Program-made: the position numbers and the translations under genes
Assembly (NCBI GenBank): GCA_002841335.1
Contig: PHEY01000004.1
Location: 62,001 to 126,000, forward strand
From: Actinobacteria bacterium HGW-Actinobacteria-2
GTDB lineage: Bacteria > Actinomycetota > Actinomycetes > Propionibacteriales > Propionibacteriaceae
Direction of reading: 5' to 3'
DNA length: 64,000 bases
Shown here: positions 51,741 to 57,983 of the stretch, in pieces
How positions within the stretch are numbered: the stretch's first letter is position 1
Layout: each line of letters begins with the position of its first letter
Notes under the pieces: generated by a model
Databases searched by the model: none
What the model was told of the DNA's origin: nothing
The model's input: the letters and a program-made list of their open reading frames with translations, nothing else

Positions 51741-53092
51741 TAGGCGTTCTCCGATGCTTCGATGTACGCCCAGTCGGTATCTCGGCTTATGTCGTCGAAG
51801 TCGGTCGGCCAATCCCCAAACCTGCCCTTCTCATCTAGTTCCGCGACGGCCACTTCTGCGATTCCTGTCTGCGGGTCCCTGCTAAACCAGTTCATAGACA
51901 CGTCGGAGCTGCGGATCGTTCCGAGCGCAATATGCGTCTGTATGCCTCGAATAAGCAGATTGCTGTGAGTCTCGACAATCACTCGGACACCCCGGCCAGC
52001 GGCCACGACAAGGTGCTCGGCGAGAGCCGCCTGTGCACGTGGGTGAAGGTGAATCTCGGGCTGTTCCAAATACACGATCTGTCCCGGGCGGGCTTCAAGC
52101 AGCGCGACCAAAACCGGCAACACCTGACTCACACCAAAGCCAACATCGGCCACACTCACCAGATCGTGCGCTCCACCCTGCTGCGCATGTGGAGTGCGAC
52201 CGACCACCAGTTCAACCGATGCATCGTTGAGACGCCGTGCGGCTAGCTTCCAGGTCAAGCCCAACCTCTCCAGTTGGGTAGAGAGATCCGAGAGCTTCTG
52301 CGATCGGGATTCTGCCCAGTCAGTCACAATGCTTGCCATGTAGGTCTCGAATGTTCCGGGGAATGTGTCACCTGTCGCTGATCGAACGTATGCCCTCTCG
52401 GGATTGCCGCGCAAGCCCGGAACATGGATAATGCCGCGGAGAAGCGCGCTCTCCTCGTGGCTCTCATTTAGGTCGAACGGGAAAGGTATAAAGAACTCAG
52501 ATCCGCGCTCGTGCCCATAGATTTTGCCAGTCAGGAAGCACCGGCTTCGGTCCACTCGAAGGGACCATTCGTAGTCCTTGAAGGGGGGCTCGTCCAGCGA
52601 TCGTAGGCGGGTCAACTCGCCTTCCATCGCGGCCTCTGCTGCCGCAGTTATGCTCGGCGTCATCGGTTGTGTCAGCCGGACTGTCTGCCCGGCCTCACGC
52701 TTGTCGTCTGTGCGGATGGCCAGGCCGTCCCCCTTGCGCACGTAGGTCACGGAACGACTCTTGTCGCCCCATTCGATCCCGACCGTGAAATGATCAACAT
52801 GATCATGCTGCGCCTTTCCCCGGCTAAACACTTGCGCTATTTGAGTGTTTTTGACATTCGGCCCATACAGCAACAACGGTCCCGGATCGAAGGCGGAGTC
52901 TAGGGTCTGTTTCATGAGAAGGAACGGCTGCATGAAGCTAGACTTGCCTGAACTATTTGCGCCTGCTATCACGGTGAGTGCCGCTATTTGAATCTGAAGT
53001 GGGTTTCGCGCCGCCTTGTAGCCCTCTACCCGAAACACGATGTGCTGTCTTGGCCGGGCTCGCCTTCTTTTGGCTCCAGACGTGGTTTCCAC
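51740..53092 (-). CDS. AAA/ABC-type ATPase (DUF3696-like), putative sensor subunit of a defence pair
   Basis: A 450-residue ATPase of the OLD/RecF-like AAA_15/AAA_21 group. Walker A is VIAGANSSGKSSFMQPFLLM, the signature VADVGFGVSQVLPVLVAL, Walker B QIVYLEQPEIHLHPRAQAAL, and the switch histidine VIVETHSN. The C-terminal tail GRFGDWPTDFDDISRDTDW resembles the DUF3696 end (G.F..WP..F.D). GTG 53092 is chosen because GGAGG lies 5 nt upstream, against TTG 53104. It overlaps the PIN-like gene by one base. ATPases of this type sense phage or nucleic-acid signals and control an associated effector in several defence systems. Which named system this belongs to, if any, is not clear. Confidence 0.78.
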   Translation of the reverse strand: METTSGAKRRRARPRQHIVFRVEGYKAARNPLQIQIAALTVIAGANSSGKSSFMQPFLLMKQTLDSAFDPGPLLLYGPNVKNTQIAQVFSRGKAQHDHVDHFTVGIEWGDKSRSVTYVRKGDGLAIRTDDKREAGQTVRLTQPMTPSITAAAEAAMEGELTRLRSLDEPPFKDYEWSLRVDRSRCFLTGKIYGHERGSEFFIPFPFDLNESHEESALLRGIIHVPGLRGNPERAYVRSATGDTFPGTFETYMASIVTDWAESRSQKLSDLSTQLERLGLTWKLAARRLNDASVELVVGRTPHAQQGGAHDLVSVADVGFGVSQVLPVLVALLEARPGQIVYLEQPEIHLHPRAQAALAEHLVVAAGRGVRVIVETHSNLLIRGIQTHIALGTIRSSDVSMNWFSRDPQTGIAEVAVAELDEKGRFGDWPTDFDDISRDTDWAYIEASENA

Positions 53093-53221
53093 GGGTACCT
53101 CCAAACATCGCTTGAGTACATCCTGTCACGAGCACGAAGTTGGCGGGGCTTCTGACGCTGCGGTCGGCAGTTCTGGGCCGGCGAGCGCGGTAGAGACAGG
53201 CCTAGCTGAGGTGCTGAGTAG

Positions 53222-53320
53222 GCACACCTGTGATCGCCAGGCTTCATGACGAGTCGCTCCGCCATCCCGCGAAAGCCGAATGTGGTGGGCCTCACAGGAT
53301 CCGGGGAACTTCCGAGCCGG
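53222..53320 (-). pseudogene. Fragment of a DUF222/HNH endonuclease gene
   Basis: On the minus strand, codons near 53316-53250 read RKFPGSCEAHHIRLSRDGGA, clearly the HNH core (compare CEAHHIQPWWHGGA in the intact gene at 53811-55166). The plus strand also shows near-identity: ATGTGGTGGGC and CAGGATYCGGGG occur in both places. No start, no N-terminal domain and no second HNH half remain, so it is a remnant. It lies at the right edge of the ATPase-PIN island. Confidence 0.65.
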
Positions 53321-53725
53321 TTACCGCGCCCTGGCCTTCAACGCAACGAGCGTCAGCAACTGGTCGAGGCTGGAGGCCTCACTCAATTCGAGGCTGAGGG
53401 CTATCGTGCGGCCGGTGGCGGCGGCAACCTGTTCGTGGAGGGTGGCAATCGCCACCTCATCGAGGAGCAGTTCGCGGAACCTGGCGGCGAAGTAGAAGGT
53501 GACGCGGAGGTGTCCGGGCTCAACGCGTAGCCATGCGATGGTTTGGCTGCGCTTGGTTGCCTTGGTGAGCCAGCCGCCGTCGCGGTAGTACCGCCACTCG
53601 ACCGTTGCGCCAACCCCCTCAAGCGCGGCAACCGTCGTCGCCCACACCGGCGCGGCAACACCCAGGGCGGCCGCGATGCTCTCGGCCGTGGGAGGAGTCG
53701 CCTCCTCGTTGAACGCCTGGCTCAT
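53321..53725 (-). CDS. DUF3788-like protein
   Basis: A 134-residue protein: NEEATPPTAESIAAALGVAA at the start, WATTVAALEGVGATVEWRYY then RDGGWLTKATKRSQTIAWLR, and a beta/alpha end (TGRTIALSLELSEASSLDQL). The alternation W..L...G...W.YYRDGGWL.K..KR.QTIAWL matches DUF3788, a small family of unknown role; assignment is by pattern only. ATG 53725 is preceded 6 nt upstream by TAGTGT, suggesting a leaderless message. It lies between the HNH remnant and the intact HNH gene. Confidence 0.72.
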   Translation of the reverse strand: MSQAFNEEATPPTAESIAAALGVAAPVWATTVAALEGVGATVEWRYYRDGGWLTKATKRSQTIAWLRVEPGHLRVTFYFAARFRELLLDEVAIATLHEQVAAATGRTIALSLELSEASSLDQLLTLVALKARAR

Positions 53726-53810
53726 GTCTCGACACTAACCCTCAGCCTGGCCCGGCCGGGCTCACCCATGCGGCAAGGCGCCATCGACTCAACGCGCTCC
53801 CCGGGTCCGG

Positions 53811-55166
53811 TCACGTCGACACCAACGCGGTCTGTCTCTCAACCCCATCCGAGCCCGTTGCCACCGGATCGTCCGGCGGTCGACTTCGTTCCTCGAAGCG
53901 CCGTAGTCGCTGTGGGGGAGTGAACTCGGGCGCACCGTCGTCGCCGATGTGCACGCTCCATTGGTCGCGGCGGGTGTCGCGATCGGGTTCGATCACGCCG
54001 TGGTGGTGGTGGCACAACAACACGAGATTTCGCAGCGCGGTCGCGCCGCCGTGCCACCAGGGTTGGATGTGGTGGGCTTCGCAGGATTCGGGGCGAACGT
54101 CGCAGCCGGGGAAGGCGCAGCCGCCGTCGCGCAGGGTGAGGGCGTTGCGGATTGCGGGGGTGACCAGGCGGCGTTCGCGGCCAATGTCGAGTACGTCGGA
54201 GGTGCCGCCGAGCACGGCGGGGATCAACTCGGCGTCGCAGCACAGCCGTCGCAGGTCGCCGGCGGAGATCGGTTGGTCGGCGCCGATTAGTCCGGCACCG
54301 GCGGCTTGGTCGTGGAGTTGTTGGTAGTCGAGTTTCACCAGCACCCGCGCCGTGCCTAAGCCTGGCTCGGGTCGGGTCTTGGTGGCGCTGTCGCACAGGG
54401 AGATGAGGGCGTCGGCTTGGCGCTGGTCGTAGCTGGGCCGCTCAGCGAGCGATTCTCCGGCTTCGATGCTGGTCCGGCGGTTCTTCTCCCGATGGGCCGC
54501 GACCAACGCTTGGAAGCGTTCGCCTTCGACCATCGGCAACGACCCTTCGAACCGGAGTGAGCCACCGGCCGGGAAGAACCGCAGGAACCGCTCGCGCTGG
54601 GCCTGTTCGGCCTGGCGTTGCAGTCGGTCTTCCAGGAGGCGATTGGCGTCGGTCGGTGCGACCTTGCGGAGGACCTGTGCGGCGGCGCGGGAGAGTTGGC
54701 TGGCGTCCATATGGGCGGCCAGGCTCACCAACTCGTTCTCTGCTTCGGCCTTTTGGGTGGCGTCCAACTGGGGGCTGATGCTGCTGAGCACTTTGCCGAT
54801 CGCCGCGGCCTGGTTGGTGTTGATCGTCCCTTGGCTGGCGGCCTGTCCGACCAGCTGGTGTTCGCCCAGGCTGCGGGCGGTGAACACGTCCCGCACGGCT
54901 TCTTTGCGGGAACACACTTCTTGGGTAGCGATCCACGACGTCAACGGGGTACCAACGGTTCGTTCGGCGGCTTGGGAGGTTTCGGCTTCTGCGGTGAGGA
55001 TTCCGGCCAGAGCCTGAATGCGGTTTTGGGCAATGCGGGCCGTGCGCAGCCACTGCAATCGCTGTTCGGGGGCGACGTCCGCACGGCGGGAATCGACCCT
55101 GTCCAACAGCGTGAGGATCTGCTCCAGCGCCTGTCCGGCGGGGAGGAGTTCGTTGCTGTTGTTCAT
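53811..55166 (-). CDS. DUF222-HNH endonuclease (13E12-repeat family)
   Basis: About 451 residues from ATG 55166 (the frame reaches 55226). The N-terminal two-thirds is a DUF222-type helical region (LRTARIAQNRIQALAGILTA), the C-terminus has an HNH nuclease core: CAFPGCDVRPESCEAHHIQP then WWHGGATALRNLVLLCHHHH, with the paired Cys and His ligands intact. These multi-copy actinobacterial genes are thought to be mobile-element-like or defensive. A partial copy sits at 53222-53320 on the same strand. Conserved Cys-x2-Cys pairs in the HNH are reduced to CAFPGC. Whether it is active is unknown. Confidence 0.85.
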   Translation of the reverse strand: MNNSNELLPAGQALEQILTLLDRVDSRRADVAPEQRLQWLRTARIAQNRIQALAGILTAEAETSQAAERTVGTPLTSWIATQEVCSRKEAVRDVFTARSLGEHQLVGQAASQGTINTNQAAAIGKVLSSISPQLDATQKAEAENELVSLAAHMDASQLSRAAAQVLRKVAPTDANRLLEDRLQRQAEQAQRERFLRFFPAGGSLRFEGSLPMVEGERFQALVAAHREKNRRTSIEAGESLAERPSYDQRQADALISLCDSATKTRPEPGLGTARVLVKLDYQQLHDQAAGAGLIGADQPISAGDLRRLCCDAELIPAVLGGTSDVLDIGRERRLVTPAIRNALTLRDGGCAFPGCDVRPESCEAHHIQPWWHGGATALRNLVLLCHHHHGVIEPDRDTRRDQWSVHIGDDGAPEFTPPQRLRRFEERSRPPDDPVATGSDGVERQTALVST

Positions 55167-55251
55167 AGGTCTACTCTCCCAGACGGCACTGACAAATAGA
55201 ACACGTGTGCGAAAAGATGTGGACAACTATTTGGCGGGGATGGGGGTGGTT

Positions 55252-55345
55252 TCGACACGGCCGCTTCGCGGCCTGCTCAGTCGGCGACGGGTGGGGTGTG
55301 CTCGACCGACGAGGGTGGGACGGCAGGAACCGTCCCCGGTGCCCG
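55252..55345. repeat. Dispersed palindromic repeat, copy 1
   Basis: GGTTTCGACACGGCCGCTTC, with the internal palindrome GGCCGC/GCGGCC, followed by GGGTGGGACGGCAGGAACCG with hairpin GGGACGG (55317-55323)/CCGTCCC (55330-55336). A second copy of the latter lies at 57921-57980. Extragenic repeats of this shape occur in many copies in several high-GC actinobacteria. Confidence 0.6.
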
Positions 55346-55412
55346 ATGGCCGCTGCGCGTCCTGCTCAAGCGGTGAGGGTGGGCTCCGCTCAGCCAGCAG
55401 CCGGGAGCCAAT

Positions 55413-55441
55413 TTGACTTAGGTGTGTAGACCCCTACACAC
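55413..55441 (+). promoter_or_regulatory. Candidate promoter with inverted repeat for the Y-RNA array
   Basis: TTGACT (55413-55418) and TACACA (55435-55440) are 16 bp apart; the expected start lies near 55447-55450, where the first Y-RNA stem begins. GTGTGTAG (55422-55429) and CTACACAC (55434-55441) form a perfect inverted repeat with a 4-nt spacer over spacer and -10 box, a natural operator position. Confidence 0.55.
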
Positions 55442-55449
55442 TTGTCTCT

Positions 55450-55578
55450 TGTCAGGCGGGCCGACGGTTGTCGGTTCTCAGGACTTGGTGATTCGAGGTT
55501 GAAGTCCTCGGCCCATTCGTGGGTAGCTCAACGCCAGAGCGCCAAGCGTCCGGTGGCCAACTCCACGTCCGCCCGACA
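55450..55578 (+). ncRNA. Y-RNA-like unit A with permuted tRNA-like module
   Basis: Closing stem TGTCAGGCGGGC (55450-55461)/GTCCGCCCGACA (55567-55578), 11 of 12 positions paired. Just inside is the shared motif GGGCCGA...GTCGGTT. The insert reads, in order: T-arm CGAGG-UUGAAGU-CCUCG (55494-55510), acceptor-like stem GCCCA-UUCG-UGGGU (55511-55524) and D-arm GCUC-AACGCCA-GAGC (55526-55540). The order T-arm, capped acceptor, D-arm is that of bacterial YrlA-type Y RNAs, whose tRNA-like domain binds the Ro60 orthologue complex. All pairings read directly; the RNA itself is inferred. Confidence 0.75.
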
Positions 55579-55589
55579 CACACAACTTC

Positions 55590-55729
55590 GTGAGGTCTGG
55601 GTGGGCCGGAGATCGTCGGTTACCACTCTTAATGGAACAGTGCGGGTTCGAGTCCCGTCGGCGCTTCGGCGTCGAAGCTCAACTGGCGAGCAATTCCGGC
55701 GGTCACACACACGTCCGCCCAGGCCTCAC
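55590..55729 (+). ncRNA. Y-RNA-like unit B with permuted tRNA-like module
   Basis: Closing stem GTGAGGTCTGGGTGGGC (55590-55606)/GTCCGCCCAGGCCTCAC (55713-55729), 17 bp, three of them G-U. Inside: motif GGGCCGG...GTCGGTTACC, T-arm CGGG-UUCGAGU-CCCG (55643-55657), acceptor-like stem CGGCGC-UUCG-GCGUCG (55659-55674), D-arm GCUC-AACUGGC-GAGC (55677-55691). It is the unit with the most canonical T-loop and D-arm. Eleven nucleotides separate it from unit A. Confidence 0.82.
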
Positions 55730-55730
55730 C

Positions 55731-55829
55731 GCAGTGGGCCGAAGTCATTCGGTTATCTGGCATCCACGGGTTCGAATCCCGAACGTGACGCTTGCGTCGC
55801 GCACTCCGGTGACACCACACGCCCACTGC
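55731..55829 (+). ncRNA. Y-RNA-like unit C with reduced tRNA-like module
   Basis: Closing stem GCAGTGGGC (55731-55739)/GCCCACTGC (55821-55829), 9 bp. Motif GGGCCGAAG...TTCGGTTATCT, strikingly like the conserved 5' strand of vertebrate Y RNAs. T-arm CGGG-UUCGAAU-CCCG (55767-55781), acceptor-like stem GUGACG-CUUG-CGUCGC (55785-55800) and only a short CAC-UCCG-GUG hairpin (55802-55811) in place of a D-arm. One nucleotide separates it from unit B. Confidence 0.8.
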
Positions 55830-55841
55830 ACCCACAGCGAT

Positions 55842-55934
55842 GCGAGGACGGGCCGAAGCGAATCGGTTACCTCTGTAAAAGGAACCGCCCGGCTTGGCCG
55901 GGCTATTCGGTGCGCAACACACGCCCGTCCTCGC
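55842..55934 (+). ncRNA. Y-RNA-like unit D, minimal form without T-arm
   Basis: Closing stem GCGAGGACGGGC (55842-55853)/GCCCGTCCTCGC (55923-55934), 12 perfect pairs. Motif GGGCCGAAG...ATCGGTTACCT, then a plain hairpin GCCCGGC-UUG-GCCGGGC in place of the tRNA-like part, and ACACAC just before the 3' stem strand, as in units B and C. It is 93 nt long and lies 38 nt before rsr. It resembles the compact metazoan Y-RNA layout. Confidence 0.78.
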
Positions 55935-55938
55935 TCAC

Positions 55939-55953
55939 GCAGGGAATCCCTGC
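55939..55953 (+). promoter_or_regulatory. Small hairpin between the Y-RNA array and rsr
   Basis: GCAGGG-AAT-CCCTGC, a perfect 6-bp stem 7-14 nt before AAAGGAGG. It may mark the 3' end of unit D, protect the processed end, or tune read-through into rsr. No T-tract. Confidence 0.4.
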
Positions 55954-55972
55954 ACAACGAAAGGAGGAACCG

Positions 55973-57562
55973 ATGGACGTATTGAATTGGATCAGCTCGC
56001 GGCGCACGCCGCAGAGCGAAAAGGCTGATCCCCGACAGGTCGCCAACAGCGCAGGTGGGTACACCTTCGAGTTGGACGATCATGCGCGGCTTCGTCGGTT
56101 CCTCACCCTGGGTGTGGACGGCGGTACCTATTACGTCGGTGATCGGGCCCTGGCGCTCGACAACGCGGCCGTCCTGACCCGACTGGCCGTCGATGACCCG
56201 GAGGGGTTGGTCGCCACCATCGTGGAGATCTCTACCCAGGGTCGGGCACCCAAGCAGAACCCTGCGCTGTTCGCGTTGGCCTACGCGGCGTCCATTCCGG
56301 AGGCTGCACCGGCTGCGCTGGCCGCGCTGCCCCGGGTGGCCCGGACGGGCACGCACCTGTTTCTGTTCGCCGGCTACGTCGAGCAGTTTCGTGGCTGGGG
56401 TCGCGGGCTGCGTCGGGCAGTGGCGGATTGGTACACCACCAAGGACGCCGACGCGGTTGCCTACCAGGCGGTGAAGTACCGCCAGCGTGAGGGTTGGTCG
56501 CATCGAGACCTGTTGCGACTGGCTCACCCGGTAACGGCCGTGCCCGCACTGCGCGAGACCTTCGAGTGGATCCTGCGTGGTCAGGTGGGTGCCGAGGTGC
56601 CTGCGATCGTGTCCGGCTTTGCCGCTGCTCAGGAGGCCACGGATGTGGCCACCTGGACGCGACTGATCCGCGATCACGGCCTGGCCTGGGAGATGCTGCC
56701 CGATGCCGCGCTGAACGAGGCGGCGGTGTGGGATGCGCTGCTGGATTCCGGCATGCCGCAGACTGCGCTGATGCGTCAGCTGCCGCGACTGACTCGACTT
56801 GGTGTGCTGCCCGATTTGGGTGGACGCACCGCCGAGGTGGTCGCTCAGCTGACCGATGCCGACCGACTCCGCAAGGCGCGGGTGCACCCGGTGAACGTCC
56901 TGGTGGCACAGCGCACCTACTCCTCGGGCCGCTCGGCCCGCGGGGCGGGTGAATGGACGCCGACTCCGGCGATCGCCGACGCACTGGACGCTGCGTTCTA
57001 CGCGGCTTTCGGCGCGGTGCAGCCGTCGGGCAAGCGGACCATGCTGGGTGTCGACGTGTCCGGCTCGATGGGCTCGCCCATCTCGGGCATGCCGATCACC
57101 GCTCGGGAGGCCTCGGCCGCCCTGGCATTGGTGCAGCTGGCCACCGAGCCGTCCGCAGCGGCGTACGGGTTCGCGGCCGCCTTGGGTGGCTGGGGTCGCA
57201 CGCAGCTGAAGCCGCTGGGCATCTCGCCGCGTCGCCGGTTGGACGACGCCCTGAAGGTGATCGACGCGATGCCGTTCGGTGGCACCGATTGCGCGCTGCC
57301 GATGGTGTACGCGGCTCGGGAAGGCTTGGAGGTGGACACCTTCGTGGTCTACACCGACAACGAAACCTGGGCCGGGAACGTGCACCCGCATCAAGCGCTG
57401 CGGGACTACCGCGAGCAGACCGGAATCCCGGCCAAGCTCGTGGTGGTGGGCATGACCTCGACGGGGTTCAGCATCGCCGATCCCAATGACGCGGGCATGC
57501 TCGACATCGCCGGGTTCGACGCAGCCGTGCCGAACCTGATCACGGAGTTCGCTGGTGCCTGA
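55973..57562 (+). CDS. rsr: TROVE-domain protein, bacterial Ro60 orthologue (Rsr)
   Basis: A 529-residue RNA-binding ring protein. Residues ~28-340 are the TROVE HEAT-repeat ring (GGYTFELDDHARLRRFLTLG, DNAAVLTRL, MLPDAALNEAAVWDALLDSG); the C-terminus is a von Willebrand A domain with MIDAS Asp361-x-Ser-x-Ser in GVDVSGSMGS and later VYTDNETWAG. Ro60 proteins bind misfolded non-coding RNAs and Y RNAs, and in Deinococcus work with PNPase in rRNA maturation and stress RNA decay. ATG 55973 follows AAAGGAGG. The open frame continues upstream to 55442, but that part encodes the four Y-RNA-like units and must not be called protein. Its stop overlaps the next gene. Confidence 0.93.
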   Translation: MDVLNWISSRRTPQSEKADPRQVANSAGGYTFELDDHARLRRFLTLGVDGGTYYVGDRALALDNAAVLTRLAVDDPEGLVATIVEISTQGRAPKQNPALFALAYAASIPEAAPAALAALPRVARTGTHLFLFAGYVEQFRGWGRGLRRAVADWYTTKDADAVAYQAVKYRQREGWSHRDLLRLAHPVTAVPALRETFEWILRGQVGAEVPAIVSGFAAAQEATDVATWTRLIRDHGLAWEMLPDAALNEAAVWDALLDSGMPQTALMRQLPRLTRLGVLPDLGGRTAEVVAQLTDADRLRKARVHPVNVLVAQRTYSSGRSARGAGEWTPTPAIADALDAAFYAAFGAVQPSGKRTMLGVDVSGSMGSPISGMPITAREASAALALVQLATEPSAAAYGFAAALGGWGRTQLKPLGISPRRRLDDALKVIDAMPFGGTDCALPMVYAAREGLEVDTFVVYTDNETWAGNVHPHQALRDYREQTGIPAKLVVVGMTSTGFSIADPNDAGMLDIAGFDAAVPNLITEFAGA

Positions 57563-57836
57563 GCGGCGCAAAGATGGCGGTACCCCCACGCGGGGTGCCG
57601 CCATTCGGCGTTCCGGGGGCACCTCCGACGCCCGCGCCGCGCGTGCCCGCGAACTCCATCGCAAAGCAGTCGAAGCCGACGAGTTGGCAGCTCGGCTTCG
57701 CGCAGAACGCGACCAGCTGATTCGTCGCCTGCGCGCCGAAGACCCCCAGAGGTGGTCGTACGGGGCGCTGGCGGCGGCTTTGGGCTGCAGTCGCGAGCTC
57801 ATCGCGCTGGTGGCCAAGCGCGGCGAAGCGTCCTAG
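57555..57836 (+). CDS. Small basic helix-turn-helix-like protein coupled to rsr
   Basis: A 93-residue protein whose GTG start lies inside the last codons of rsr (8-nt overlap). The N-terminal half is basic and disordered, the middle a charged helix (ARARELHRKAVEADELAARL), and the C-terminus RWSYGALAAALGCSRELIAL resembles a helix-turn-helix. Overlap with rsr implies co-expression. It could regulate the array promoter or bind RNA; neither is shown. I know of no named family. Confidence 0.55.
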   Translation: MPERRKDGGTPTRGAAIRRSGGTSDARAARARELHRKAVEADELAARLRAERDQLIRRLRAEDPQRWSYGALAAALGCSRELIALVAKRGEAS

Positions 57837-57983
57837 GTGTCGAGTCGCCCCCGATTCGCGCATTTGCCCCCGAAATTTCGGTAGCGGCTGCGGAGATCGG
57901 GGGCGGCTGGGGTCACGTTGCTGCGCGGCCTGCTTAACCACTGGGGGGGTGGGACGGCGGGAGCCGTCCCCGGTGTCCCAGGG
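57837..57983. repeat. Dispersed palindromic repeat, copy 2, in the rsr-yjjW gap
   Basis: CTGCGCGGCCTGCTTAACCA followed by GGGTGGGACGGCGGGAGCCG; hairpin GGGACGG (57951-57957)/CCGTCCC (57964-57970). It closely matches copy 1 at 55252-55345, so matching repeats bracket the Y-RNA/rsr locus. The hairpin may also terminate the convergent transcripts. Confidence 0.55.

Larger units (their letters stand above)
55167..55449. other. Gap of 283 bp between the HNH gene and the Y-RNA array
   Basis: Contains a dispersed repeat with hairpins (55252-55345), then the candidate Y-RNA promoter at 55413-55441. No protein-coding frame with support. Confidence 0.6.

Noticed and set aside
55640-55691. Ordinary tRNA genes in the interval 55.5-55.8 kb
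   Set aside because: T-loop and D-arm sequences are present but in reverse order, with a tetraloop closing the acceptor stem and no anticodon arm or free 3' end.
55442-55972. Extended N-terminus of the rsr protein, 177 residues
   Set aside because: The frame is open, but the text contains VRVRVPSA and STGSNP-type peptides, which arise from T-arm-containing DNA; the interval is the Y-RNA array, and AAAGGAGG stands before ATG 55973.
55745-57817. 690-residue open frame on the minus strand across rsr
   Set aside because: It is the GC-driven shadow of the rsr frame and the array; no domain, no ribosome binding site, and the opposite strand has an evident Ro60 protein.
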